Positions 53,427 through 61,810 of a DNA stretch of 64,000 bases are shown here, in pieces. The notes beneath the pieces are model-generated. The model did no database searches. It was not told the origin of the DNA and saw only the letters and a list, made by a program, of their open reading frames with translations. The stretch is from CAIWHR01 sp963816925 (GTDB taxonomy: Bacteria > Pseudomonadota > Gammaproteobacteria > Burkholderiales > Casimicrobiaceae): contig CAWFMY010000007.1 of the NCBI GenBank assembly GCA_963816925.1, positions 124,001 through 188,000 of the forward strand, read 5' to 3'. Position numbers and translations under genes: made by a program. Every line of letters begins with the position of its first letter. The stretch's first letter is position 1.

Positions 53427-54770
53427 ATGAGCGCTCCACGCATGACGCCGTCGATGAAACCGCTGGAAGTAGGGCTGCTGGGCGTGGGCACCGTGGGCAC
53501 CGGGCTGTGGACGGTGCTGCGCCGGAACGAAGGCGAGATCACGCGGCGCGCGGGACGGCCGATCCGGATCACCTGGATCGCCGAGCGCGCGATCGAGCGC
53601 GCGCGCGAGCTCACGCGCGGTGCCTCCGGCGTCAACCTCACGCCCGATGCCGCGGTCGTGCTCGCGCACCCCGACATCGATATCGTCGTCGAGCTGATCG
53701 GCGGCCTCGAGCCCGCGCGCACGTTCATCCTGCAGGCGATCGCCAATGGCAAGCACGTGGTCACGGCGAACAAGGCGCTGCTCGCCCGCCACGGCAACGA
53801 GATCTTCGCCGCGGCGCATGCGAAGGGCGTGATGGTCGCGTTCGAGGGCGCGGTGGCCGGCGGCATTCCGATCATCAAGGCGTTGCGCGAAGGCCTCACC
53901 GCCAACCGGATCGAATGGATCGCGGGCATCATCAACGGCACCTCGAACTTCATCCTGTCCGAAATGCGCGCGACCGGCGCGCCGTTCGACGCCGTGCTGA
54001 AAGAGGCGCAGGCGCGCGGCTATGCCGAGGCCGACCCGACGTTCGACATCGAGGGCATCGACGCCGCGCACAAGCTCGCCATCATGTCGGCCATCGCCTT
54101 CGGCGTGCCGATGCAGTTCGACAAGGTCTACACCGAGGGCATCTCGAAGCTCACGCGCGAGGACATCCGCTACGCCGAGGAACTGGGCTACCGGATCAAG
54201 CTCCTCGGCATCACGCGGCGCACGGCCACGGGAATCGAGCTCCGCGTCCACCCGACGCTGATCCCGACCAAGCGCCTGATCGCCAATGTCGAGGGCGTGA
54301 TGAACGCGGTGCTGGTGAAAGGCGACGCGGTCGGGCCGACGCTTTACTACGGCGCCGGGGCCGGCGCCGAGCCGACGGCGAGCGCGGTGATCGCCGATCT
54401 CGTCGACGTGACGCGGATGCACACCGCCGACCCCGAGCACCGCGTGCCGCACCTCGCCTTCCAGCCCGACCAGCTTTCCGACGTGCCGTTCCTGCCGATG
54501 GGCGAGGTCGAGACCAGCTATTACCTGCGGATGCGCGTGCAGGACCGTCCGGGCGTGCTCGCCGACATCACGCGCATCCTCGCCGATCGCGAGATCTCGA
54601 TCGACGCGATGATCCAGAAGGAGCCCTCCGAAGGCGAGGAGCAGACCGACATCATCCTGCTCACGCACCGCACGATCGAAAAGCGCGTGGTCGACGCGAT
54701 CGCGAAGATCGAGGCGCTGCCGACCGTCAACGGCACGATCGTGCGCATCCGGCTGGAAGAGCTGAACTGA
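53427..54770 (+). CDS. hom: Homoserine dehydrogenase
   Basis: Reduces aspartate semialdehyde to homoserine in threonine and methionine synthesis. The 447 residues show the Rossmann motif VGLLGVGTVGTGLWTVL, NGKHVVTANKALLARHGNE, GAVAGGIPIIKALREGL, IINGTSNFILSEM, and EADPTFDIEGIDAAHKLAIM. The C-terminal ACT domain (RVQDRPGVLADITRILADRE) suggests feedback control by threonine, as usual for this long form. ATG 53427 follows the aminotransferase stop by 7 bp; ATG 53442 and 53454 are also in frame. The stop TGA shares a base with the thrC ATG. Confidence 0.96.
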   Translation: MSAPRMTPSMKPLEVGLLGVGTVGTGLWTVLRRNEGEITRRAGRPIRITWIAERAIERARELTRGASGVNLTPDAAVVLAHPDIDIVVELIGGLEPARTFILQAIANGKHVVTANKALLARHGNEIFAAAHAKGVMVAFEGAVAGGIPIIKALREGLTANRIEWIAGIINGTSNFILSEMRATGAPFDAVLKEAQARGYAEADPTFDIEGIDAAHKLAIMSAIAFGVPMQFDKVYTEGISKLTREDIRYAEELGYRIKLLGITRRTATGIELRVHPTLIPTKRLIANVEGVMNAVLVKGDAVGPTLYYGAGAGAEPTASAVIADLVDVTRMHTADPEHRVPHLAFQPDQLSDVPFLPMGEVETSYYLRMRVQDRPGVLADITRILADREISIDAMIQKEPSEGEEQTDIILLTHRTIEKRVVDAIAKIEALPTVNGTIVRIRLEELN

Positions 54771-56200
54771 TGCGGTATGTCAGCACGCGCGGCGCGTGGG
54801 CCGACAACCCGCAGCCGTTCAGCGCGATCCTGCTCGAAGGTCTCGCGCCGGACGGCGGGCTCGCGGTGCCGGAGACGTATCCGGCGCTCAGTGCCGCGGA
54901 ATTGGCCGCGTTGCGGTTCGAGCGTTACCCGGATCTCGCATTCGCGATCCTGTCGCGGTTCATCGACGACATTCCGGGGCCGGTTCTCAAAGCGCTGATC
55001 GATCGCACGTACACGCGGGAAACGTTCGGCAGCGGCGACATCACGCCGGTCACCGCGCTCGAGCCGGGGCTGCACCTGCTGCACGTGTCGAACGGGCCGA
55101 CGCTCGCGTTCAAGGACATCGCGCTGCAGCTCCTCGGCAACCTGTTCCAGCACGTGCTTGCCCAGCAGGGCCGCCGCCTCAACATCCTCGGCGCCACCTC
55201 CGGCGACACCGGAAGCTCGGCCGAGTACGCGATGCGCGGCAAGCACGGGATCGCGGTGTACATGCTGTCGCCGAAGGGACGGATGAGCCCGTTCCAGACG
55301 GCGCAGATGTTCTCGCTCGCCGACCCCAACATCCACAACGTGGCGATCGAGGGTGTCTTCGACGAATGCCAGGACATCGTCAAGGCGGTCAGCGCCGACG
55401 CCGAATTCAAGTCGGGCCACGCGATCGGCACCGTCAATTCGATCAACTGGGCGCGCGTCGCGGCGCAGGTCGTCTACTACTTCAAGGGCTACTTCGCGGT
55501 CGCGCGGCGCGTCGGCGAACCGGTCGACTTCGCCGTGCCTTCCGGCAATTTCGGCAACATTCTCGCCGGCCATGTCGCAAAGCAGATGGGCCTTCCGATC
55601 CGCCGTCTGATTCTCGCCACCAACGAAAACGACGTGCTGGACGAGTTCTTTCGCACGGGCCGCTACCGGCCGCGGACGTCGGCGGAAACGCATGCGACGT
55701 CGAGCCCGTCGATGGATATCTCGAAGGCGTCAAATTTCGAGCGCTACGTGTTCGACGTGGTCGAACGCGATGCGGCGGTCCTGCGCGAGCTGTGGGCGCA
55801 GATCGGCAGCACGGGCGGGTTCAGTCTCGCGGGGACACCGCATTGGCAGCGGGTCGCGGCGTCGGGATTCGTTTCCGGCACGAGTACGCATGCCGACCGG
55901 ATTGCCACGATCCGGGACTGCTTCGCGCGTTATCACGTCATCGTGGACCCACATACGGCGGACGGCGTTCATGTCGGCCGCTTGCATCGCGACAACGACG
56001 TGCCGCTGATCTGCATCGAGACCGCGCTGCCGGCGAAGTTTGCGGCGACGATCCGCGAGGCGCTCGGCCGGGATCCCGATCGCCCGTCCGCGTACACCGA
56101 CCTCGAGGGGCGATCGCAACATTTCAACGTGCTGCCGGCGGATGCCGAGCGGGTGAAGGCCTATATCGCCGCGCATGACGGCGCGCGCCACCACCCATGA
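54770..56200 (+). CDS. thrC: Threonine synthase
   Basis: A PLP enzyme converting O-phosphohomoserine to threonine. The 476 residues are of the long gammaproteobacterial/betaproteobacterial type, opening MRYVSTRGAWADNPQPFSA. The PLP lysine is Lys115 in PTLAFKDIALQLLGN. LGATSGDTGSSAEYAM and FAVPSGNFGNILAGHVAKQM bind the cofactor phosphate and substrate. It is coupled by one-base overlap to hom and by an ATGA overlap to the following membrane-protein gene. Confidence 0.96.
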   Translation: MRYVSTRGAWADNPQPFSAILLEGLAPDGGLAVPETYPALSAAELAALRFERYPDLAFAILSRFIDDIPGPVLKALIDRTYTRETFGSGDITPVTALEPGLHLLHVSNGPTLAFKDIALQLLGNLFQHVLAQQGRRLNILGATSGDTGSSAEYAMRGKHGIAVYMLSPKGRMSPFQTAQMFSLADPNIHNVAIEGVFDECQDIVKAVSADAEFKSGHAIGTVNSINWARVAAQVVYYFKGYFAVARRVGEPVDFAVPSGNFGNILAGHVAKQMGLPIRRLILATNENDVLDEFFRTGRYRPRTSAETHATSSPSMDISKASNFERYVFDVVERDAAVLRELWAQIGSTGGFSLAGTPHWQRVAASGFVSGTSTHADRIATIRDCFARYHVIVDPHTADGVHVGRLHRDNDVPLICIETALPAKFAATIREALGRDPDRPSAYTDLEGRSQHFNVLPADAERVKAYIAAHDGARHHP

Positions 56201-57553
56201 CCCACGCGCTCGCCGACCTCCGCCGCAATCTCATGGCCGGCCTGCGGCTCGCGCTGTTCATGCCGGTGACGCGCCTCGCGTTCCGGATCGATCTGGCGCA
56301 GCTGCTGCTGCTGTTCGTCTTTGTCGGCCGCGATCGACATCGCCACGGACTGGGTCCGCTTCCAGCCGGATGCCAGCTTCTCGCTGCTTGGAGCGGGCGG
56401 GGAATTCTTCACGGTGAGCGTGCTGGTCCTCGCGGCGGCGGCGCAGGCGCTGCTGTTTCGCCAACGCTCGTTGGCGCTGGCGATCCCCGTGCTCGCGCTC
56501 GCGGCGTACCCCATCTACCAGCTGGTTCACATCGCGCCGTACGTCGTTCCGGCAATCGAGTCATGGATGGGATCGTCGGCGACGCGCGCATTGGAGATCG
56601 CGCTGACCGTGTGGTCCGTCGCGATACTCGTCCGAAGCGTCGCCGTCGCGCTCGTGCCGGCGCACCGGGCGCGCGCGCTGGCCGGTGGACTGATGCTGGC
56701 GATTCCGATCGCGTTCGCGTCGCTCCTGATGCCGCCGGCCAATTGGTGGCATGCGGGCTCGGAGCCCGCCGACGGCCGCTATCCGAACCCGGCCTCGGAG
56801 CCGGTGCTCGCCGCGCAGCAGGTGCTGCTCGACGATGCGCTTTCGCAGCTCGACGACGAAACGCCGGGCGAGACCGACCTCTTTTTCGTCGGCTTCGTCG
56901 GCGACGCGCGTGACGAGGTGTACCGCCAGGACCTGCTGGCGGCGCGGCGCGCCATGGACGAGCGCTGGGACATGCGCGACCGCTCGATCTCGCTCGTCAC
57001 CAGTCCGCCGACGCTGCTCGACACGCCGATGGCGACCGTCACCAACCTGCGCGAGACGCTGAAGGAGATCGCCGCGGCGATCAACACCGACGAAGACGTC
57101 GTGATGGTCTATCTCGCGGGGCCGTCCACGGGCGACGGCGCGCTCGCGGTTGCGGCGCCGCCGCTCGAGCTCCTCCCGCTGACGCCGACGGTGCTGCGCG
57201 CCTTGCTGGACGAAGCCGGCATCGTCTGGCGCATCGTGGTGGTGTCGTCCTGCCATGCGGACGGCTTCGTCGACGCGCTCAAGAGCGACACGACGCTCGT
57301 GCTGGCCGCGACGGGCGACGACGCGACGGGCGGGTGCGCCGTCGCGAACGGATCGACGCGTCTCGGCGCGGCGCTTTTCAGCGAGGGACTTTCCCACGCG
57401 GACGCGCTGCAGCAGGCGTTCGAAGGCGCGCAGGCAGGGCCCGAGCCCGGGGCGCCCGCCATGGCGCAGCTTTTCATGGGACCGGAGATCGCCGACAAGC
57501 TGAAGGAGCTCGACCGCGGGCGCGCCAAGCGCAGCACGGGGAAGAGCGTCTAG
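56197..57553 (+). pseudogene. C13 (legumain-like) family membrane protein lacking the catalytic His, frameshifted
   Basis: A membrane protein whose C-terminal half matches the bacterial C13 peptidase family. The cysteine segment IVWRIVVVSSCHADGFVDAL (Cys codon 57251) and TLVLAATGDDATGGCAV are well kept. Where the family normally has a S-H-G type histidine, this protein has VMVYLAGPSTGDGALA, so the catalytic His seems absent. The N-terminal part holds about five helices (EFFTVSVLVLAAAAQALL, LAIPVLALAAYPIYQLVHI). The start (ATG 56197, ATGA with thrC) is in one frame to FRIDLAQLLLLFVFV. The rest, from SAAIDIATDWVRF, is in another, so a one-base indel lies near 56322-56328. Possibly a non-catalytic homologue. 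Confidence 0.75.
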
Positions 57554-57557
57554 TCGA

Positions 57558-57586
57558 TTGACCACGCCAACGCCGGCGTAGAAAAT
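57558..57586 (+). promoter_or_regulatory. Candidate promoter of the NitT/TauT-type ABC operon
   Basis: TTGACC (57558-57563) and GAAAAT (57581-57586) are 17 bp apart, matching five and four consensus positions. They lie in the gap before the binding-protein gene. The spacer contains the perfect palindrome ACGCCGGCGT (57570-57579), a possible operator. The binding-protein start at 57648 has its own GGAGGA at 57638-57643. Confidence 0.4.
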
Positions 57587-57647
57587 GGCCGGACTCGTTG
57601 GTCGAATCAATGCGCCCGTTCGACGGCGCAGTCTCATGGAGGAATTC

Positions 57648-58675
57648 ATGCGTCGTTGGAACGTTTTCGCGGCGGCGTTGCCGCTTTCGTCGCCGTCGCG
57701 GCGCCCTCTGGCCTGCACGCGCAGGCGCCGGAAAAGAGCAAGATCACGGTCGGCGTCGGCGGCAAGACGCTCTTCTACTACCTGCCGCTGACGATCGCCG
57801 AGCGCAAGGGCTACTTCAAGGACGAAGGGCTCGACGTCGAGATCCCGGACTTTCGCGGGCGGCGCCCGGCGCTGCAGGCGATGATCGGCGGCAGCGTCGG
57901 ACGTCGTGTCCGGCGCCTACGAGCACACGATCACGCAGCAGGCGAAGGGCCAGAACATCGAGGCCTCGTGCTGCAGGGCAAGTATTCGGCGATCGTGCTC
58001 GTGATGCGCAAGGCGAAGGCCGCCGACTACAAGTCGCCGGCCGACCTCAAGGGCATGAAGATCGGCGTGACCGCGCCGGGTTCGTCGACCAACATGTTCG
58101 TCAACGTGCTGCTCGCGAAAGTCGAGCCTGCCGGCCCGACGCCGTGTCGATCATCGGCGCCGGCGCGACAGCGGCGCCGTCGCGATCATGCAGCGCGGCG
58201 AGATCGACGCATCTCGCCAATCTCGATCCGGTCATCGCCAGCTCGAGTCGCAACGGCGACGTCGTCGCGGTCGTCGACACGCGCACGTCCAAGGGCATGC
58301 AGGACGTCTACGGCGACGCCTATGCGGCGGGCTGCATCTACGTTCCCGTCGATTTCGCGAAGAAAGTATCCGAACACGACGCAGGCGTTCGTCAACGCGA
58401 TGATGCGTGCATTGCGTTTCATCCAGACAGTCGACGCCGGACCAGATCGTCGCGACCGTGCCGCCGACTACTACACCGACAAGGCGCCTGTACAAAGCGG
58501 CGCTCAAAGGAATCTCGAGACTTACAAGCACGACGGCGCTGTCGGGATCGAAGCGGCCGCAGCGTGTATCGCGATCTGAAGATCGTTCGATCCGGGCGTG
58601 CAGAGCGCGACGATGGATCTCGCGAAGACGTTCGACACGTCGTTCGCGCTTAAGGCCGCGCAGAAGTTCAAGTGA
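57648..58675 (+). pseudogene. NitT/TauT-type ABC substrate-binding protein with about ten frame breaks
   Basis: A periplasmic binding protein of the SsuA/TauA/NMT1 type. Coherent pieces appear in order, but in changing frames. These are a leader (MRRWNVFAAALPL, then VAVAAPSGLHA), KITVGVGGKTLFYYLPLTIA, DVVSGAYEHTITQQAKGQN (from 57900), YSAIVLVMRKAKAADYKSPA, VTAPGSSTNMFVNVLLAK, AVSIIGAGATA, VAIMQRGEID, ANLDPVIAS, GDVVAVVDTRTSKGMQDVYG, PNTTQAFVNAMMRALRFIQT, DQIVATVPP, LYKAALKG, NLETYKHDGAVG, YRDLKI and SATMDLAKTFDTSFALKAA. Each piece keeps normal family sequence, so sequencing indels fit better than decay. ATG 57648 has GGAGGA four bases upstream. The solute (sulfonate, nitrate, pyrimidine or another) is unknown. 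Confidence 0.8.
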
Positions 58676-59511
58676 CTGCCGCCGAGCGACGCCCGGTGCC
58701 GCCGCCCGCGTTGGCGCTCGACGGGATCACCTGCACGTTTGCGGCGCGTGCCGCGAAGGGCGGGCCTGTCGGGCGTTACACGGCGGTCAAGGACGTTTCG
58801 CTCACGATCGCGCCGGGTGAGTTTGTCGCGGTCGTCGGCCCGACGGGGTGCGGCAAGTCAACGTTGCTCAACGTCGCCGCCGGGCTGCTCGAGCCTTCCG
58901 CCGGAAGCGTGCAGATTCACGGCGAGCCGCTGTCCGGCATCAACGGCCACGCGGGTTACATGTTCCAGGCCGATGCGCTGATGCCGTGGCGCAGCGCGCT
59001 CACGAACGTGACGGCCGGGCTCGAGTTTCATGGCGTCGCCCGGTCCGAAGCGATTCCCCGTGCACGCGACTGGCTCGCGCGCGTCGGGCTTGCCGGCTTC
59101 GAGGACCGCTTTCCGCACCAGCTTTCCGGCGGCATGAGGAAGCGTGTCGCGCTCGCGCAGATGCTGATCCTCGATCCGCAGCTGCTGCTGATGGACGAGC
59201 CGTTTTCGGCGCTCGACATCCAGACGCGGCAATTGATGGAGAACGAGCTGCTCGATTTGTGGAGCGCCGACCGCAAGTCGGTACTGTTCATCACGCACGA
59301 CCTCGAGGAGGCGATTTCGCTCTCCGATCGCGTCATCGTGCTTTCGGCGGGGCCGGCGACGCATCCAATCGGCGAGTTTGCGATCGACCTGCCACGCCCG
59401 CGCGACGTCGCCGAGATCCGGATGACGCCGCGCTTCGTCGAGCTGCACAGTGCGATCTGGCAGGCCATGAAGTCCGAAGTGTTGAAGGGCTATGCGCAAA
59501 GTCGCCACTGA
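58672..59511 (+). CDS. NitT/TauT-type ABC transporter ATP-binding protein
   Basis: A 279-residue importer ATPase of the SsuB/TauB/NrtD group. Walker A is VGPTGCGKSTLLNVAAGL, Q-loop GYMFQADALMPWRSAL, signature HQLSGGMRKRVALAQ, Walker B LLLMDEPFSALD, and H-loop LFITHDLEEAISLSDRV. GTG 58672 overlaps the binding-protein stop (GTGA). Its 3' end overlaps the permease start by 20 bp. It is the only intact gene of the three-gene transporter. Confidence 0.93.
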   Translation: MTAAERRPVPPPALALDGITCTFAARAAKGGPVGRYTAVKDVSLTIAPGEFVAVVGPTGCGKSTLLNVAAGLLEPSAGSVQIHGEPLSGINGHAGYMFQADALMPWRSALTNVTAGLEFHGVARSEAIPRARDWLARVGLAGFEDRFPHQLSGGMRKRVALAQMLILDPQLLLMDEPFSALDIQTRQLMENELLDLWSADRKSVLFITHDLEEAISLSDRVIVLSAGPATHPIGEFAIDLPRPRDVAEIRMTPRFVELHSAIWQAMKSEVLKGYAQSRH

Positions 59512-60309
59512 CAGGCGCGGGCGGCTGGCCGTGTCGCATGTGCTGCTGCTGGCCGCGATCTTCGCTTTCTGGTACGCGATGACGACACCGGGACTCGTGT
59601 CGCCGAAGAGTTTGCGAAGAACACCGCGTTCTTCTTCGGCAAGCCGATCGAGGTGCATGAAGGTCATCTGGATGTGGTTCTCGACGGGCAAGATCTTCCC
59701 GCATCTCGCGATTACGCTGACCGAGACGCTGCTCGCGTTTGCGGTGGGCAGCGTGTTGGGACTCGTGTCGGATTGTGGCTCGCATTGTCACCGTTCGCGT
59801 CGGCGCTGGCGGATCCCTATATCAAGGCCGCGAATGCGATGCCGCGCGTGATCCTCGCGCCGATCTTCGCCGTCTGGTTCGGGCTTGGTATCACGTCGAA
59901 GGTCGCGCTGGGCGTGACGCTCGTCTTCTTCGTCGTGTTCTTCAACGTCTTCCAGGGCATCAAGGAGGTGAGCCCGACGGTGCTGGCCAACGCGCGCATG
60001 CTCGGCGCGTCGAAGCGCCAGCTCTTGGCGAGCATCTACCTGCCGTCGGCGACGTCGTGGGTGTTCTCGAGCCTGCACACCTCGGTGGGGATGGCGTTCG
60101 TCGGCGCGGTCGTCGGCGAGTATCTCGGTTCGGCGAAGGGCGTGGGCTACCTGATCCTGCAGGCCGAAGGCGTGTTCGACATCAACACGGTGCTCGCCGG
60201 AATTCTCGTGCTGACCGCGTGTGCGCTCTTGCTGGACGTGATCGTCACGCATGTCGAGGCGCGACTTCTCGTCTGGCGGCCCCGCGCGGCCGAGACGGAG
60301 GCACTGTGA
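59492..60309 (+). pseudogene. NitT/TauT-type ABC transporter permease with three frame breaks
   Basis: An inner-membrane permease of the SsuC/TauC type. Pieces in order are MRKVATDRRGRLAVSHVLLL and AIFAFWYAMTTPGLVSP (first frame), EEFAKNTAFFFGKPIEV (second frame, from 59605), VIWMWFSTGKIFPHLAITLT and ETLLAFAVGSVLGLV (first frame again), then from about 59765 GLWLALSPFASALADPYIKA. The last piece continues through the permease signature ILGASKRQ-like block ANARMLGASKRQLLASIYLP to the stop at 60309. Breaks lie near 59602, 59660 and 59765. Restored length is about 272 residues, normal for the family. It converges with the metallo-hydrolase-fold gene. Confidence 0.82.
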
Positions 60310-60352
60310 GCGTGGAGGCGAGGCGCCTGGCACCACGAACGATTGCGGCGGG

Positions 60353-61360
60353 TCACTCGAACTGGGACCGCTCGAGGCGAAGATAGGTGTGGCTGGCGTT
60401 TTGCGGATTCAGCGTTTCGTATTGATCCCAGTGCGCAAATTGGGGCAGCTCGCAGCGATCGCGCAATTCGGCCAGGCCCACTCCGTCTCGCAGTAACGAT
60501 TCGACGAGACTCTCGAGTGCCGCGAAATAATGCGCGAAGGCAGCGATGTCTGCGCACGTGCCGACCGGTCCGTAGGCGGGTACAAGATGGCGACAGTGCG
60601 TCGACTCGAGACGCACGAGCGCATCACGCCAGCCTTTCGCGTTCGCATCGCGCAGGTCGGGAACGCGATTCAGTGCGACCAGATTGCCGACCATAAGGGT
60701 CGAAGTCGATTCGTCGAAGACCGCAACTGCACCGGGTGCGCTCGACCATTGTGACGTGATCAGCCGAAGCGGACGTCCGATCAGGTCGAGAGTTTCGTCG
60801 TCATCGATGAGGCGATCGGGCTCGATCACCCGCGTAGCCGCCATCTCCTCTTCACCGAGCACCGACCGCAGATTGCGCAGACATTTCTCACAGCGGGCGG
60901 CGATCAGCTCAGCGCTCCGGCGATGCGCCAGCACGGGGATGCCACGTGCCTGGAACGCGGCAGCGCCAAATATCGCTTCCTGACTGGGATGCGTGAGAAT
61001 CGCAAGCCGGATGGGGCGGTCCGAAATGCTCCGAACCGCCGCGATTATTTCCTCACCTTCGCGGTAGGAAATTCCGGTGTCCACGACGACAACGCCGAGG
61101 GGACCGACAACGAAAGCGACGTTCGCCGTCCGTCCGCCATTTTCCGCGGTGATCTCTCCGCCGTGCCCAAGCAGCGCGTACACACCCGGAGCGACCAGGA
61201 CCGGGGTCCGCTGGACGGCGCCGACGCTTTGGGCAGCACCGAGAGCGGCGAAAAGGACAACAATCATCTGCCGCAAGTATTTCTCGACGGCGATTCGCCG
61301 GCGCGCGGTGTTTTCGCTTCCGCGATTGTCGTCGGCGACGATGGTCGCTACCCGTGCCAT
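60353..61360 (-). CDS. Exported metallo-beta-lactamase-fold protein of the quinoprotein (XoxF) locus
   Basis: A 335-residue protein of the metallo-beta-lactamase fold, resembling the quinoprotein relay system metallohydrolases found next to PQQ dehydrogenases. It has VAPGVYALLGHGGEITAENG, VGPLGVVVVDTGISYREGEE and the C-terminal LVPAYGPVGTCADIAAF. The zinc motif HxHxDH is degenerate: ILTHPSQEAIFGAAAF keeps only His124 (then P, S, Q, E). An exported leader probably lies at IVVLFAALGAAQSVGA; Met32 is an alternative start. Four Cys are present, two in AARCEKCLRNL. It is divergent from xoxF across a 450-bp control region. The molecular role of the family is unproven. Confidence 0.78.
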   Translation of the reverse strand: MARVATIVADDNRGSENTARRRIAVEKYLRQMIVVLFAALGAAQSVGAVQRTPVLVAPGVYALLGHGGEITAENGGRTANVAFVVGPLGVVVVDTGISYREGEEIIAAVRSISDRPIRLAILTHPSQEAIFGAAAFQARGIPVLAHRRSAELIAARCEKCLRNLRSVLGEEEMAATRVIEPDRLIDDDETLDLIGRPLRLITSQWSSAPGAVAVFDESTSTLMVGNLVALNRVPDLRDANAKGWRDALVRLESTHCRHLVPAYGPVGTCADIAAFAHYFAALESLVESLLRDGVGLAELRDRCELPQFAHWDQYETLNPQNASHTYLRLERSQFE

Positions 61361-61810
61361 CTGCAGCGCAGCGTGCGGTGAGCAGTGCCGTCAAGACCGA
61401 CGCTATGGTTGGAATCCCGGATCGGGCCAAGTTCGCGGGACTTCGACATTGACGGGTCCGGGGACGAAAGATCGCGCGACGTCGCTCGCTGCACGGCCGC
61501 GATTGTAGCCGATGCGGTCGAGACGTCCGATATTGCGGTGCACCTTCCCACCGATCGCCGCCGGGCAATTGCAAGCCGGGTCGGGCTTTCCGCTGGCTGG
61601 CAAGGCGCGTTTATTCGGTTATTGCATCGCAGCAATATTTGCGCAACCGAACGGTAGGAGAACGCTTCCTATATCGCTGTAGTAAGCAAATTGACTTTGG
61701 TCGTCGGGAGGACGACACTTTTGGCACAAGCGATCAGAGTCGCGAGATTAGGAGAGCTTGGCCGCGGAACGCGTGTCGCGTTGGTTCGACCATGACCACT
61801 GGAGGAAGCA
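61361..61810. other. 450-bp divergent control region between the metallo-hydrolase-fold gene and xoxF
   Basis: No credible gene lies here. The right half is much more AT-rich than the rest of the window. Visible elements are the inverted repeat ATTGC-6-GCAAT (61621-61636), nested inside CGGTT (61616-61620) and AACCG (61645-61649), and a candidate -35 TTGACT (61691-61696) with a weak -10 GACACT (61714-61719) 17 bp on. The inverted repeat GTCGTC-GGGAG-GACGAC (61700-61716) occupies that spacer like an operator. The ribosome site GGAGGA (61801-61806) serves xoxF. Regulation by methanol or lanthanides is known for xoxF in other bacteria; no known operator could be assigned here. Confidence 0.55.

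Noticed and set aside
61361..61800. Small open frames of 65-170 codons upstream of xoxF, on both strands
   Set aside because: Composition is unlike the neighbouring proteins, there are no domains, and several overlap the candidate promoter elements.
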